In this document: one piece after another, positions 27,789 to 36,744 of the stretch
Layout of the letters: each line of letters begins with the position of its first letter
Position numbering within the stretch: position 1 is the stretch's first letter
Assembly: GCA_945861925.1 (NCBI GenBank)
Contig: CAMAWO010000005.1
Coordinates: forward strand, 1 to 40,346
DNA from: Bifidobacterium breve
Lineage (GTDB): Bacteria; Actinomycetota; Actinomycetes; S36-B12
DNA length: 40,346 nt
Reading direction: 5' to 3'
The notes under the pieces: model-generated
Seen by the model: only the letters and a program-made list of their open reading frames with translations
The model's database searches: none
Told to the model about the DNA's origin: nothing
Program-made: the position numbers and the translations under genes

Positions 27789-30164
27789 TCAAGGACAGGA
27801 TCGAGAATGGAGGGGCTCGGTGAAACCGAGTGACCGGTAACCCTTCATCCGCTTGGGTAGCGACGACGCCAGGACCGGGACAAGCTCGTCCACGTAGTCG
27901 TGGACCTCGGCGTGGTCCTTTCCCGGCCAGGTGCGAAGGATGCGCCCGGTGTATTGGACGACGCGACCCTTGAACGCGATCGGTGCGGCCAGGAACAGGG
28001 TGTCCAGTCGCGGACAGTCGAATCCTTCGCCGACGTAGGGTCCCGTCGCCACGATCAGCAGGGGTGCGGCATCGTTGGCGTTCGCGCCAAGCCGCTGCAT
28101 CGCATCGGCTCGCTCGCGTGCCTTCAACCTGCCGGTGAGCACGATGGGGTCCAGGCCCTTCGCCTTGAGGAGGTCCGCGACGCGGTCGACGTGCGCCGTC
28201 CACTGCGTGAGAACCATGCAGTTGCGCTGACGGTCCAAGGCTGTGATCACGTCCGCGACGACCTGTTCGATACGCGCCGGGTCGGCGATCAGGTCCCGGT
28301 AGATGGCGGCCATGCCCCCGGGCGCCTGGCGGTCGGCGTCACCGACATACCGGAAACCGGTCGTGTGGAGGTGGAGCACCCTGTCGATCCCCGATCCGTC
28401 ATTCTCGTCGGTTCCCGGTAGCTGGCCTACCGCCGGCAGGACGACATCGATGACATGCCGGACGGGGCCGAGTTGCTGGGCGATCAGGTCATCGAGCCGG
28501 TCTCGTCGGTATGGGGTCGCGGTCAGTCCGATCCAGTACCGGGCGGGGATCTGCTTGACCACGGCCTCGAACGCCGCGGCGGGGATGTGGTGGCACTCGT
28601 CCACGATCACCTGCCCGTAGCCCTCGGTGATCATGCGTACGTCGCCGCGTCGCGCCAGCGTCTGGAGCGTGGCGATGTCCACCTGATGCGAGCGCCTGGT
28701 GCGACCCCCGCCGAGCTGGCCCGCCTTGACGCCGAGGAGCTCTCCGATGCGGGCCCGCCACTGGTCGGCGAGCGCCTTGCGGTCGACCAGGACGAGGGTC
28801 GACGTCTGGCGCCGGGCGATCAGCGCGCACGCCATAACCGTCTTGCCCGCTCCCGGTGGCGCCACCAGGACGCCGAGGTCATGCGGCTCCAGAGCATCGA
28901 GTGCGCGGGCCTGCGCCGGTCTGAGGGTGGCAGTGAACACCACTTCGATCGCGGCACCGGTCACCGTCTCGTCGGTCATCTCGATCGTGGATCCCACCTC
29001 TTCGGCGAGGGCCTCGACCATCCCGAGGAGTCCGCGGGGCAGGACGAGGTCTCCCTCGAGGGTCTCATCGAAGGACCGGATGAACCGCGGGATGTTCCAC
29101 GTTGAGCGTCGCTGGCGCTGCCGTTCGTCGAACTCGGGATTTCGCAGGCTGGCTGCGTGCATGAGCGTGGACGCGAGCGGCGGGGTCAGATCCTCGCCGC
29201 GGACCACGATGGTGGCGCCTTTGACGACGCGGATGAATGCGGGCGTAGGAACCTGAATGCGGGTCGCGCGGGCCGGGGAGATCCTGGCCGCCCGCGTCCC
29301 GACGGAGGGATCACCGAGCCGGCCCACCGCACGCGAGACCTCCCGCGGTGACATCCGGTCAAGCGTCGACAGGTACGCCCACTGGTCGTCGTGGGGCTCC
29401 ATCGTCGCCAGGTCGAGGAACACCGTTGTCCCACGCCGCCGGCACGTCCCCTGCAGCGGCGCGGCGATCAGATTGCCGAAACCGCCGACGGGAAGGACGT
29501 CCTGGCTGGGGAACAGCCGGTCGTACGCGGCCAGGCTCATCCGCCCGCGGATGGCCATCGCCTCGCGCACCAGACCCATGCCCAGGCGTCGCGCCTCCTG
29601 CGCCCCGATCGCGTCCACGAAGAACACCCAGACGTGAGCACCAAGCCCGGACTGGCTCACCTCCAGAGCAGCGGGCACGCCCTGCGCACGCGCCGCCTTG
29701 AGGTAGGCAAGCGCATCGAGCATGGCCTGCCGGCCATCGAAGTCGGCAGCCAGCCAGTTCGTGCGATCACCGGGAAGCAATGGGTACAGCCCGATGTGCC
29801 GCTGGCCCGCCAGATGCTCGGCGATCACCTCGGGAGTCAGCGCCAGATGCCTGACCGAGCTGCGATCCATTCCCTTGCGCCAGCCGCCTTCGACCGCAGG
29901 CATCCAGCCCGCCTGACCGGAACGCGCGTTGTTCCAGCGCACGGCGTAGACATCGGCCCGCGCCCGGAAGAGGTCGCGGAAGAAGTCCACCTTCGCGCGA
30001 GCCTCACTCGCCTGACTCAGAATTCGCGGATGCGTCGAAGCCTGCTGCTCCGGCGATGGTGGGGCAACCTCCTGCGGCGTCATACGAAGCAACCCGATGA
30101 GTCGTGCGTTCTCCGACTTCAGGCGCGCCACCTCGGCGCTCAGCGCCGCAAGGTCAGGCTCCAC
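27789..30164 (-). CDS. TOTE-like archaeo-eukaryotic primase fused to SF2 helicase
   Basis: Primase: [10 protein letters not shown] (DxD), [15 protein letters not shown] (SxH-like), [22 protein letters not shown]. Helicase: [46 protein letters not shown]-terminal coiled coil. GTG at 30164 preceded by TACTCT-GCGGTC. Confidence 0.88.
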   Translation of the reverse strand: MEPDLAALSAEVARLKSENARLIGLLRMTPQEVAPPSPEQQASTHPRILSQASEARAKVDFFRDLFRARADVYAVRWNNARSGQAGWMPAVEGGWRKGMDRSSVRHLALTPEVIAEHLAGQRHIGLYPLLPGDRTNWLAADFDGRQAMLDALAYLKAARAQGVPAALEVSQSGLGAHVWVFFVDAIGAQEARRLGMGLVREAMAIRGRMSLAAYDRLFPSQDVLPVGGFGNLIAAPLQGTCRRRGTTVFLDLATMEPHDDQWAYLSTLDRMSPREVSRAVGRLGDPSVGTRAARISPARATRIQVPTPAFIRVVKGATIVVRGEDLTPPLASTLMHAASLRNPEFDERQRQRRSTWNIPRFIRSFDETLEGDLVLPRGLLGMVEALAEEVGSTIEMTDETVTGAAIEVVFTATLRPAQARALDALEPHDLGVLVAPPGAGKTVMACALIARRQTSTLVLVDRKALADQWRARIGELLGVKAGQLGGGRTRRSHQVDIATLQTLARRGDVRMITEGYGQVIVDECHHIPAAAFEAVVKQIPARYWIGLTATPYRRDRLDDLIAQQLGPVRHVIDVVLPAVGQLPGTDENDGSGIDRVLHLHTTGFRYVGDADRQAPGGMAAIYRDLIADPARIEQVVADVITALDRQRNCMVLTQWTAHVDRVADLLKAKGLDPIVLTGRLKARERADAMQRLGANANDAAPLLIVATGPYVGEGFDCPRLDTLFLAAPIAFKGRVVQYTGRILRTWPGKDHAEVHDYVDELVPVLASSLPKRMKGYRSLGFTEPLHSRSCP

Positions 30165-30316
30165 GACCGCAGAGTAGCTCCGCGATCGGTCACCCCGTCC
30201 GCCGTTGCGTGATACCGGGCGCCGGGCACCGTTGTGTGGGGTGACGGGACCGTACGATGTCGTCGTGAGAATGCTCATCAAATCTCAGTCGTCGCCCTCT
30301 TCGACGGCGGGAGTGC

Positions 30317-31370
30317 ATGATGGCCACTAATCGGCAGCGCTGGCAGGCCGCCAGCCGCACCCGCAACAGCGCACTGCAGTCGCTGCGCGGAGCCCGACAG
30401 CAGCACACCACCACCGGGACCTTGGGCTTGCCATCCTTGACGGTGGCCGGATGGCTGCGCCGCTGGCTCGAGGACGTCGCCCGGCCCACCGTCCGCCTTT
30501 CGACGTGGCGCGACTACGTGACCCCGGTCCGCCGGCACCTGATCCCGAGCCTGGGCGGCCAGAAACTGGCGCGGCTGACGCCCGGCGACGTCCGAGCCAC
30601 GCACCAGCGCGTCGGTGTCCGTGTCCGCGGTGAACAAGGCGCACCGGGTGCTTCGCCCGGCACTGTCCGATGCCGAGCGCGAGAGCCTCGTCGGCGCAAC
30701 GCCGCCCGCCTCGTGCGCACGCTCACGATCGTGTCACCGCGCCGCGCCCTGTCGGCCGGCGACGTCCGGCGGATCCTGGCCGCATCCAGGGCCCAACCGC
30801 GGGACTCCCGGTGCATCGCGGCGCTGCTCACCGGGGTGCGGCAGGGAGAGTTGCTGGGGTTGCAGTGGGACCGGGTCGACCTCGATGCCGGCACCGCAGA
30901 CCTCGCGTGGCAAGTTGCATGCGCTGGGCTACCTGCACGGCCGCCGCCGCCGATCCACGGGCCATGGATGCGGGAAGCCGCGTGCCGGCTCCCACCCCGG
31001 CCCAAGAGCTCCGCCGGGAGGCGCGTCATTCCCCTGCCGCCGATCCTCGTCGACGCCCTCAGGCGACGCGCCATGACCCCTCCCCCTTCGGGCTGGTGTG
31101 GTCGACCAGCGACGGCGGACCGATCCTCACCCGCGACGACCTCGCGGCCTGGCACGCCCTCCTCCAGTGCGCAGGCGTGCCCCGCTGCCCTCTGCACGCG
31201 GCCCACCACGCCACCGCGACACTGCAGTAAAAACAACCTCCGGATCGACATCACCGTCATCCAGTCGATCGTCGGCCACGCCCAGCCCCTGACCACCCAG
31301 CGCCCGAAAACACGCCGACCTGACGATGAGTGAGAATGCCCTCACCCGGCTCGCCGACCACGCCACCTGA
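30317..31370 (+). pseudogene. Phage-type tyrosine integrase, frameshifted and catalytically dead
   Basis: N-terminal TVAGWLRRWLEDVARPTVRLSTWRDYVTPVRRHLIPSLG. SAVNKAHRVLRPALSDAERESLVG lies in another frame. LLTGVRQGELLGLQWDRVDLD; HAAHHATATL in a third frame; IVGHAQPLTTQRP; HADLTMSENALTRLADHAT* in a shifted frame. Confidence 0.85.
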
Positions 31371-31378
31371 CCCGCGCG

Positions 31379-31402
31379 CGATGGGTACAGCGATGGGTAC
31401 AG
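31379..31402 (+). repeat. 12-bp perfect tandem duplication
   Basis: CGATGGGTACAG CGATGGGTACAG just after the integrase remnant. Confidence 0.85.
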
Positions 31403-31461
31403 GGGACTGCACCCTAGGTCAATGCGAGACGCCGAAAAACCTAGCACTGCAATGGCTTTGC

Positions 31462-31506
31462 TGGTGGGTCGCGACGGGCTCAAACCGACAACCTACGGTT
31501 TACAAG
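31462..31506 (-). other. tRNA-Thr(TGT)-like 3' half, probable attachment site
   Basis: Minus strand CTTGTAA-ACCGT-AGGTT-GTCGG-TTTGAGC-CCGTC-GCGACCC-ACCA has the segment lengths of a tRNA from anticodon loop to CCA; no 5' half is adjacent. Confidence 0.65.
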
Positions 31507-31728
31507 AGGATTCAGGCGAAAGTCCCACATCCCAAAACGAGTGCAAAAAAGGACCAAGGAAGGACCACAAGCAGCGACCGTCGAAATAGACAGATCACCT
31601 GCATGGAATCGAAGCGCTCACCCCCAAGGGCGCTCACTCGGTGGCCCAGGATCTGCACGTGGAATCCTGCCGTCAAGGGTGCCACGCTCGACAATGATGG
31701 CGGGCCGGGACGGGGACAACTTCAGTGC

Positions 31729-32043
31729 CTATCCAGCCTTCTTGACGAGCTGCTCCAGCGCCTCGCGCGCCAGAGCCGACACGGTGGTCCCACGGTCAAC
31801 TGCGAGGCGCTCGGCCCGTTCTCGCACTGATGGGGACAGGCGGAACGTCACTTGCGGCGAGGTACCCGAACCTCCTGCAAGCGAAGGCCGGCCGGCCTTT
31901 CGAGGGAAAGTGATCTCCACACTCTCAAGTGCGGCGTCGTCGGCTTCGAACTCCTGCGCCAGGCGGGCCGCATCGTCTTCGGTGATCACTTGGCCGTCTG
32001 GCGTGGTCCATGCGGCGGTCATTGCCGCCTTCTTGCCGCTCAT
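31729..32043 (-). CDS. RHH/CopG-like antitoxin (copy 2 of the TA family)
   Basis: MSGKKAAMTAAWTTPDGQVITEDDAARLAQEFEADDAALESVEITFPRKAGRPSLAGGSG...FRLSPSVRERAERLAVDRGTTVSALAREALEQLVKKAG. Confidence 0.7.
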   Translation of the reverse strand: MSGKKAAMTAAWTTPDGQVITEDDAARLAQEFEADDAALESVEITFPRKAGRPSLAGGSGTSPQVTFRLSPSVRERAERLAVDRGTTVSALAREALEQLVKKAG

Positions 32044-32290
32044 CGCTTCGCCTCCTCGTACAACGTCCGCCATTTGGGTCGCAGATCCATCGCACGGATC
32101 ACCAGCAGTCCGCCGCCCGTCCGCACCGACATCACTTCGGGCGCCCGGCCAGACTCATCATCTCCAAGGAAGACGAGCCGTTCCTGCAGTCCATGCTCAG
32201 GAGGCAGAATCGCCTCCGCTACCGGGTCGGCGAGGACCTGACGTACTCGGCCCGCCCGATCCGGTGCTTGCGCGCCGACTGAGTGAACTC
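32040..32290 (-). pseudogene. Frameshifted cognate toxin of copy 2
   Basis: EFTQSARKHRIGRAEYV breaks frame near 32231-32248, then VRQVLADPVAEAILPPEHGLQERLVFLGDDESGRAPEVMSVRTGGGLLVIRAMDLRPKWRTLYEEAKR*. Confidence 0.65.
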
Positions 32291-32743
32291 GATTAACACT
32301 TGCTTATTTCGCACGACGTAATGGTTCCTGTCTACCCTGGGAAGCGGTGCTGCCCGCGATGCCGAACCGAAGGAACCGCGAGATGATCGAGGTCACGGAG
32401 AGGATCCACCACTACCCAGATTGACTCCAGCGTCACCGCGCCGACGAATACAGCGGAAACCGCTGATGCGCCGGCCCAGTTGCTCGCGGAGAGTTATACC
32501 CGTACCTCAAGACACGAGATTGCTGCAAATCCTGTAGGTGGTGCCTCAAGATCGCATGGAGAATCCATTCCGACCTTCAGGTTGCGGCTCCGGGTACGTC
32601 TGGATTCGCCCCAGCGGCTTGTTGCCTATCAGGAAGTCTCGTGAGACTCGGCGACATCCACACACATACTGAGAGACAACGGGACAGCGGCGGCGAAGAC
32701 GGCGATCGTCTGAGCGGAGAGTTCCAACACGTTCAATTTGGAC

Positions 32744-33076
32744 CTACATACCATCGTTGCCTGTCGATGGCATAACCGAGTCGATCGCGTGCATTACTTG
32801 ATCGACGGTCGGTGATCCGGCCAGTCCATCGGGCGTGGCATAGAGACGGCAGGACAGGCCTATGGGGGAGGCAGGGTCGGCGAAGAGGTCGCGACCGTTG
32901 ACAAGAATGGTCGGGGAGCCGTGAAAGCCCACCGCTTGTGCCTGCTCCCACGTATCGATCACTTCGTGGGCCACGTCGGTAGCGGGGAGCCCCAACCGGC
33001 TCAACGCCAAGCGCACGCTCTCGTCGGCCAACTCCCAATTGGGGCAGTCGTCCATGTACTGCACAGCGATCCGCAC
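32744..33076 (-). CDS. Thioredoxin-like fold protein
   Basis: MRIAVQYMDDCPNWELADES...AVGFHGSPTILVNGRDLFADPASPIGLSCRLYATPDGLAGSPTVDQV; cis-Pro-like GSPTILV. Confidence 0.6.
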   Translation of the reverse strand: MRIAVQYMDDCPNWELADESVRLALSRLGLPATDVAHEVIDTWEQAQAVGFHGSPTILVNGRDLFADPASPIGLSCRLYATPDGLAGSPTVDQVMHAIDSVMPSTGNDGM

Positions 33077-33504
33077 TCGACCAGACTACGCGGACCGTGG
33101 ATCAGCCCCCTTGAGGTTGTTGATGTCGCAGCCGTCGGAGGCGGCATCAACACTCAATCACCGGCGGCAAGCGCGCACCCCCGCATCCAGGGACATTCAC
33201 CTCGGGCCGCAATCCGTCGCTTGGCCACCTCGACGAATGTCAGGCCGACTGTCGACCGGGTGCGCTACCGGACTCATCCCTCGAGAACCCCCTCGGTCTG
33301 GGCCTGACCCGCCGTCTCGGACACACTCGGCGAGGGCTGGGACCTGGTCCCCGCGGTTGTGCGGATCCTGCGAGCGCGGTGGTCGCTGCGACCTAGGCGC
33401 CGACGGGCTGACCAGCCTCGCTTGCATTGGCAGGAAATGGTTCGATCAAGAGTCTGCGCGCGATTGGTATGGACCCGCGGGCAGCCAGCGTCTACTGTCG
33501 CCGT

Positions 33505-33669
33505 GTGGAGTTGATTCTGGGCGGTGTCGTGATCGCCTTCCTCGTGTTCATAGTCGTGGGGGCTGTCACCGGCCGCGTGAAGGTGCAGTCTTGCTGCTCG
33601 CTCTCAGCAACCGATCCTCGACGCGACCTGCGGATGACGACGGCTTTCGAGGACGAGCCACGGCGGTAG
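33505..33669 (+). CDS. Small single-TM actinobacterial protein
   Basis: VELILGGVVIAFLVFIVVGAVTGRVKVQSCCSLSATDPRRDLRMTTAFEDEPRR; GTG start. Confidence 0.55.
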   Translation: MELILGGVVIAFLVFIVVGAVTGRVKVQSCCSLSATDPRRDLRMTTAFEDEPRR

Positions 33670-33709
33670 GGCGCACCAGGCCCCCCTTCGAGTCCCCATA
33701 TCGTCGCCA

Positions 33710-35272
33710 TCAGCCTCGCCTCAGTCGACGCGCACCACCCGCAACGATTGACAGGAAACCCAAAGCGGCAAGCACCACGCCGAGATGGCCCCCGAACCGC
33801 ACCGCAACAGTCACGTCCGTTGCGACGGGGACGTCCCTCTGGCGCCACCCGGCTTGCCCGTCCGCCACGCTGTCGAGCACCGTGCCGTCAGGTCCGATGA
33901 TGGCACTGACCCCCGTGGTGGACGCGACCAGGACCGAACGGGAGGTCTCCAAGGCGCGGAACCGTGCGATCGCCAGCTGCTGCATCGGCTGGGCCGTGCC
34001 GCTGTAAGTCGCGTTGTTGGACGGTATGGCTAGGACGTTTGCCCCGGCGAGGACCGCGTCCCGGACAGCACCGTCGAAGGCAACTTCGTAGCAAATCAGG
34101 ATCCCGACCTTCGCGCGATCGGAGGTCAGGACGGGGCCGTCGTCGCCCGGGAGGAAGTCGCGGGCCACCTGGGCGAAGCGTCCCGCCAGAGGGCCAAGAA
34201 GGTCTCTGCCGGGGACATACTCCCCGAACGGGACCAGGATTCCCTTGGTGTAGGTGCCGCTAGGCCCGGACTCCGGCGACCATAGGATCGCTTGGTTGCG
34301 CGCACCGTTCGCTGGTGCAGCCGTGGTGGCTCCAACGATCACGGGCGCGCCGATCGCCTTCACTGCTTCGTCGATCGATGCCCGGACCGCCGGGTCGGAG
34401 GCCGGGTCGATGTCCGTGGAGCTTTCCGGCCAGACCACGAGGTCGGGCCGGCCGGCCACTTGCGAGGCAAGGGCACGGGTCTGCTCCACGTGCGCGGCCA
34501 GCACCGCGCGCGCCTGAGCCTTCCCTTCCGGCCCAGGCTGTGGACCGCCCTGGACCACTGCGGCAACGATGGTCGGACCCGAGCCCGCGGACTCCGGCGT
34601 TTCGCCTGGGTCGTCGGCGAGAATGCCCACGACGACCCCTGCCATGAGTATGAATCCGACCGCGGCAGCCTTGCGGGCGCTGTGACGCGCTAACAGGAAG
34701 GCCGCGGCTACGAGGGTCCCAGCCGTCAGGGCGAGGTACGTCAAGGCGTATACGCCCAGGTATGGCACCAGACCCGCCGCGGGGCTATCGACGGCAGCGA
34801 AGCCGACGCGGGCCCATGGGAAGCCTCCGAGGGGCCACTGAGAGCGCAGCCACTCCTGCAACACCCATACGGCGGGGACGAGCAGGACCCACATGCGCAG
34901 GCGCATGGTCAGCGACAAGGCCACCATCATTGCGGCCCACCAGGCGGCAAAGAGGGCCATCATGCCGATCAACGCATCGGCACCTACGCCTGCCAGCCAG
35001 TTCAGGCTCACTACCGCGAAGACGGCACCGGCTATTGCTCCGAGTATCAGGGCCTGCCGAGTGCTGCTGTCCCGTACGCCGAGGACGAGGCAGGCACCCG
35101 CGAAGGGGACGACCCACCACCATCCGGTGTGGGACGTCGAGGCTGCCATGAGGACGGAGCCGACGCAGATGGCGGCTATTCGTACCGCCCACCTCGGTCT
35201 GTCTGATGGGGTGGGGCGCCTCAGCCGGGCCGTGGCTGCCGACGTGGACAGCATCTTGGTTGTCACGGGCAC
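33710..35272 (-). CDS. lnt: Apolipoprotein N-acyltransferase
   Basis: N-terminal TM region; nitrilase-like domain with VVWPESS, KGILVPFGEYVPGR, ILICYEVAFDGAVRDAV, SNNATYSGTAQPMQQLAIARFRALE. Confidence 0.93.
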   Translation of the reverse strand: MPVTTKMLSTSAATARLRRPTPSDRPRWAVRIAAICVGSVLMAASTSHTGWWWVVPFAGACLVLGVRDSSTRQALILGAIAGAVFAVVSLNWLAGVGADALIGMMALFAAWWAAMMVALSLTMRLRMWVLLVPAVWVLQEWLRSQWPLGGFPWARVGFAAVDSPAAGLVPYLGVYALTYLALTAGTLVAAAFLLARHSARKAAAVGFILMAGVVVGILADDPGETPESAGSGPTIVAAVVQGGPQPGPEGKAQARAVLAAHVEQTRALASQVAGRPDLVVWPESSTDIDPASDPAVRASIDEAVKAIGAPVIVGATTAAPANGARNQAILWSPESGPSGTYTKGILVPFGEYVPGRDLLGPLAGRFAQVARDFLPGDDGPVLTSDRAKVGILICYEVAFDGAVRDAVLAGANVLAIPSNNATYSGTAQPMQQLAIARFRALETSRSVLVASTTGVSAIIGPDGTVLDSVADGQAGWRQRDVPVATDVTVAVRFGGHLGVVLAALGFLSIVAGGARRLRRG

Positions 35273-36744
35273 GGCGAGCGCCTGCGCACAGACGTTTGTG
35301 CCACGGCCAGCGTGAAGGGCCGCTCCGGGTCATCGATGCTTCGCGCGTGCGCAACTCGTAGCCCCAGGGCCCGAGCCGCTCGGTCATGTAGGCGGTCAGC
35401 GTCGGCGGACCCATGCAGCATGATGACGCGGCAGTCCTCGCTTGCGATACGCAGTAGTGGGGCCAAGGCATCGTGGATCGCGCGCTCGCCCACCAGGTAG
35501 TACAACACCTCTGCCAGCACGATGCAGTCGACGCGGCCGTGCAGCGACTCAGGCAGCTCGCCGTACGCCTCAGGACCGATGACACGCACGTTGCTGAAGT
35601 CGCGAGTCCGTTGGGTGGCAATGCGGACGGCCACCGTCGACACGTCCGATCCGATGACGGTGGAGGCGGGAAGTTGACGTGCGAGCGCGATGAGGTTGTG
35701 TCCGTCGGCGCACCCCACCTCGACGATCACGCCTGCGCTGCTCCCCACCTCGACGAGGAGAGACTCCTGTTTGCGCCTCTCATAACCAAGCTGTTGATAG
35801 CCCCACGGGTCGTCGGAGAGGTAGAACATCAGATTGAATGCTCGGCGCCGCGCCTTGTCACGGACCCGCAAGGGCATGAGACTGATGGCACCGAACAGCG
35901 CGCGGTGCAGCACGCGTCCTCCGTCGGTCGTGGCTGGAGCATCGCCGGAGGGAGGTGCCGGGTGCGTGTAGCGCGCTATGCCCATCGCTGCGGCCGCCGC
36001 GATCAACGATCCTGCGCGCCAGATGAGCCACGCGGCTAACCCCACGTCGATGCGCACACCGATCCAGGTGAGCGGAACGAGGAACGCGGCATCCGCGAGC
36101 CCGATGCCACCTGGGAGCGGAGTTATCCGGATCGCGAGCCGGGTCGCCAATGCGATCGCCGCCACTTCGACGATGCTTATCCCAGTCAGACCGGCCGTGT
36201 GCACGACAACAGCCACGGAGACAAGTACCGCGAAGGCCGCGTTCGCCTCCACGAATGCGCTCGAAGCGAGCAGGTGAACGCCTCGTCGAGTCAAGAGCGA
36301 TCGGGTGGCCGCAGAACGGGAGGTCCGCACCGCATGGAGCACCGCCGTGGTCGCCGCAACACTGGCTAAGACGACAACCAAGGTGGGCGAAGGAGCATGG
36401 CCGGTCGTCGCGAGCGCGACGGCACCCAACAGTCCCACGAATGCTGCGGCGATGAGGACACCGGCCAGCTGGGCCTGCTGTTGAGGCGCGCGGTCGTTAT
36501 CCGCGACCGGCGTGTCAATCGCAGCAATCCACTTTCCGCGCCGCAGCGGCGCCTTCACGACGTATGTCTCGTCGTGGGCGGCCGCGACGAAGGCCGCACG
36601 CCAATCAAGAGCCGGCTGGATCGCTCGGCTGCGCACCGCCGAACCCGTCGCCTGAGCGCCGACCACCGCTGCGGCTGCAACGCCGAGCATGACGTCCGAT
36701 CGCAGGGCGAGGATCGCTGCGTCTGCGAGGGTCCAGGTGCTCAT
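35263..36744 (-). CDS. Membrane protein (UPF0104/LPG-synthase-TM-like) fused to class I SAM methyltransferase (NodS-like)
   Basis: N-terminal TM segments with ITPLPGGIGLADAAFLVPLTW. C-terminal DDPWGYQQLGYERRKQESLL...VIVEVGCADGHNLIALARQLP...DCIVLAEVLYYL. Start at MSTWTLAD overlaps the upstream stop. Confidence 0.78.
   Translation of the reverse strand: MSTWTLADAAILALRSDVMLGVAAAAVVGAQATGSAVRSRAIQPALDWRAAFVAAAHDETYVVKAPLRRGKWIAAIDTPVADNDRAPQQQAQLAGVLIAAAFVGLLGAVALATTGHAPSPTLVVVLASVAATTAVLHAVRTSRSAATRSLLTRRGVHLLASSAFVEANAAFAVLVSVAVVVHTAGLTGISIVEVAAIALATRLAIRITPLPGGIGLADAAFLVPLTWIGVRIDVGLAAWLIWRAGSLIAAAAAMGIARYTHPAPPSGDAPATTDGGRVLHRALFGAISLMPLRVRDKARRRAFNLMFYLSDDPWGYQQLGYERRKQESLLVEVGSSAGVIVEVGCADGHNLIALARQLPASTVIGSDVSTVAVRIATQRTRDFSNVRVIGPEAYGELPESLHGRVDCIVLAEVLYYLVGERAIHDALAPLLRIASEDCRVIMLHGSADADRLHDRAARALGLRVAHARSIDDPERPFTLAVAQTSVRRRSPCP

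Noticed and set aside
31512-31694. 60-aa ORF after the att-like site
   Set aside because: No motif, no ribosome-binding site, lies in non-coding looking sequence.
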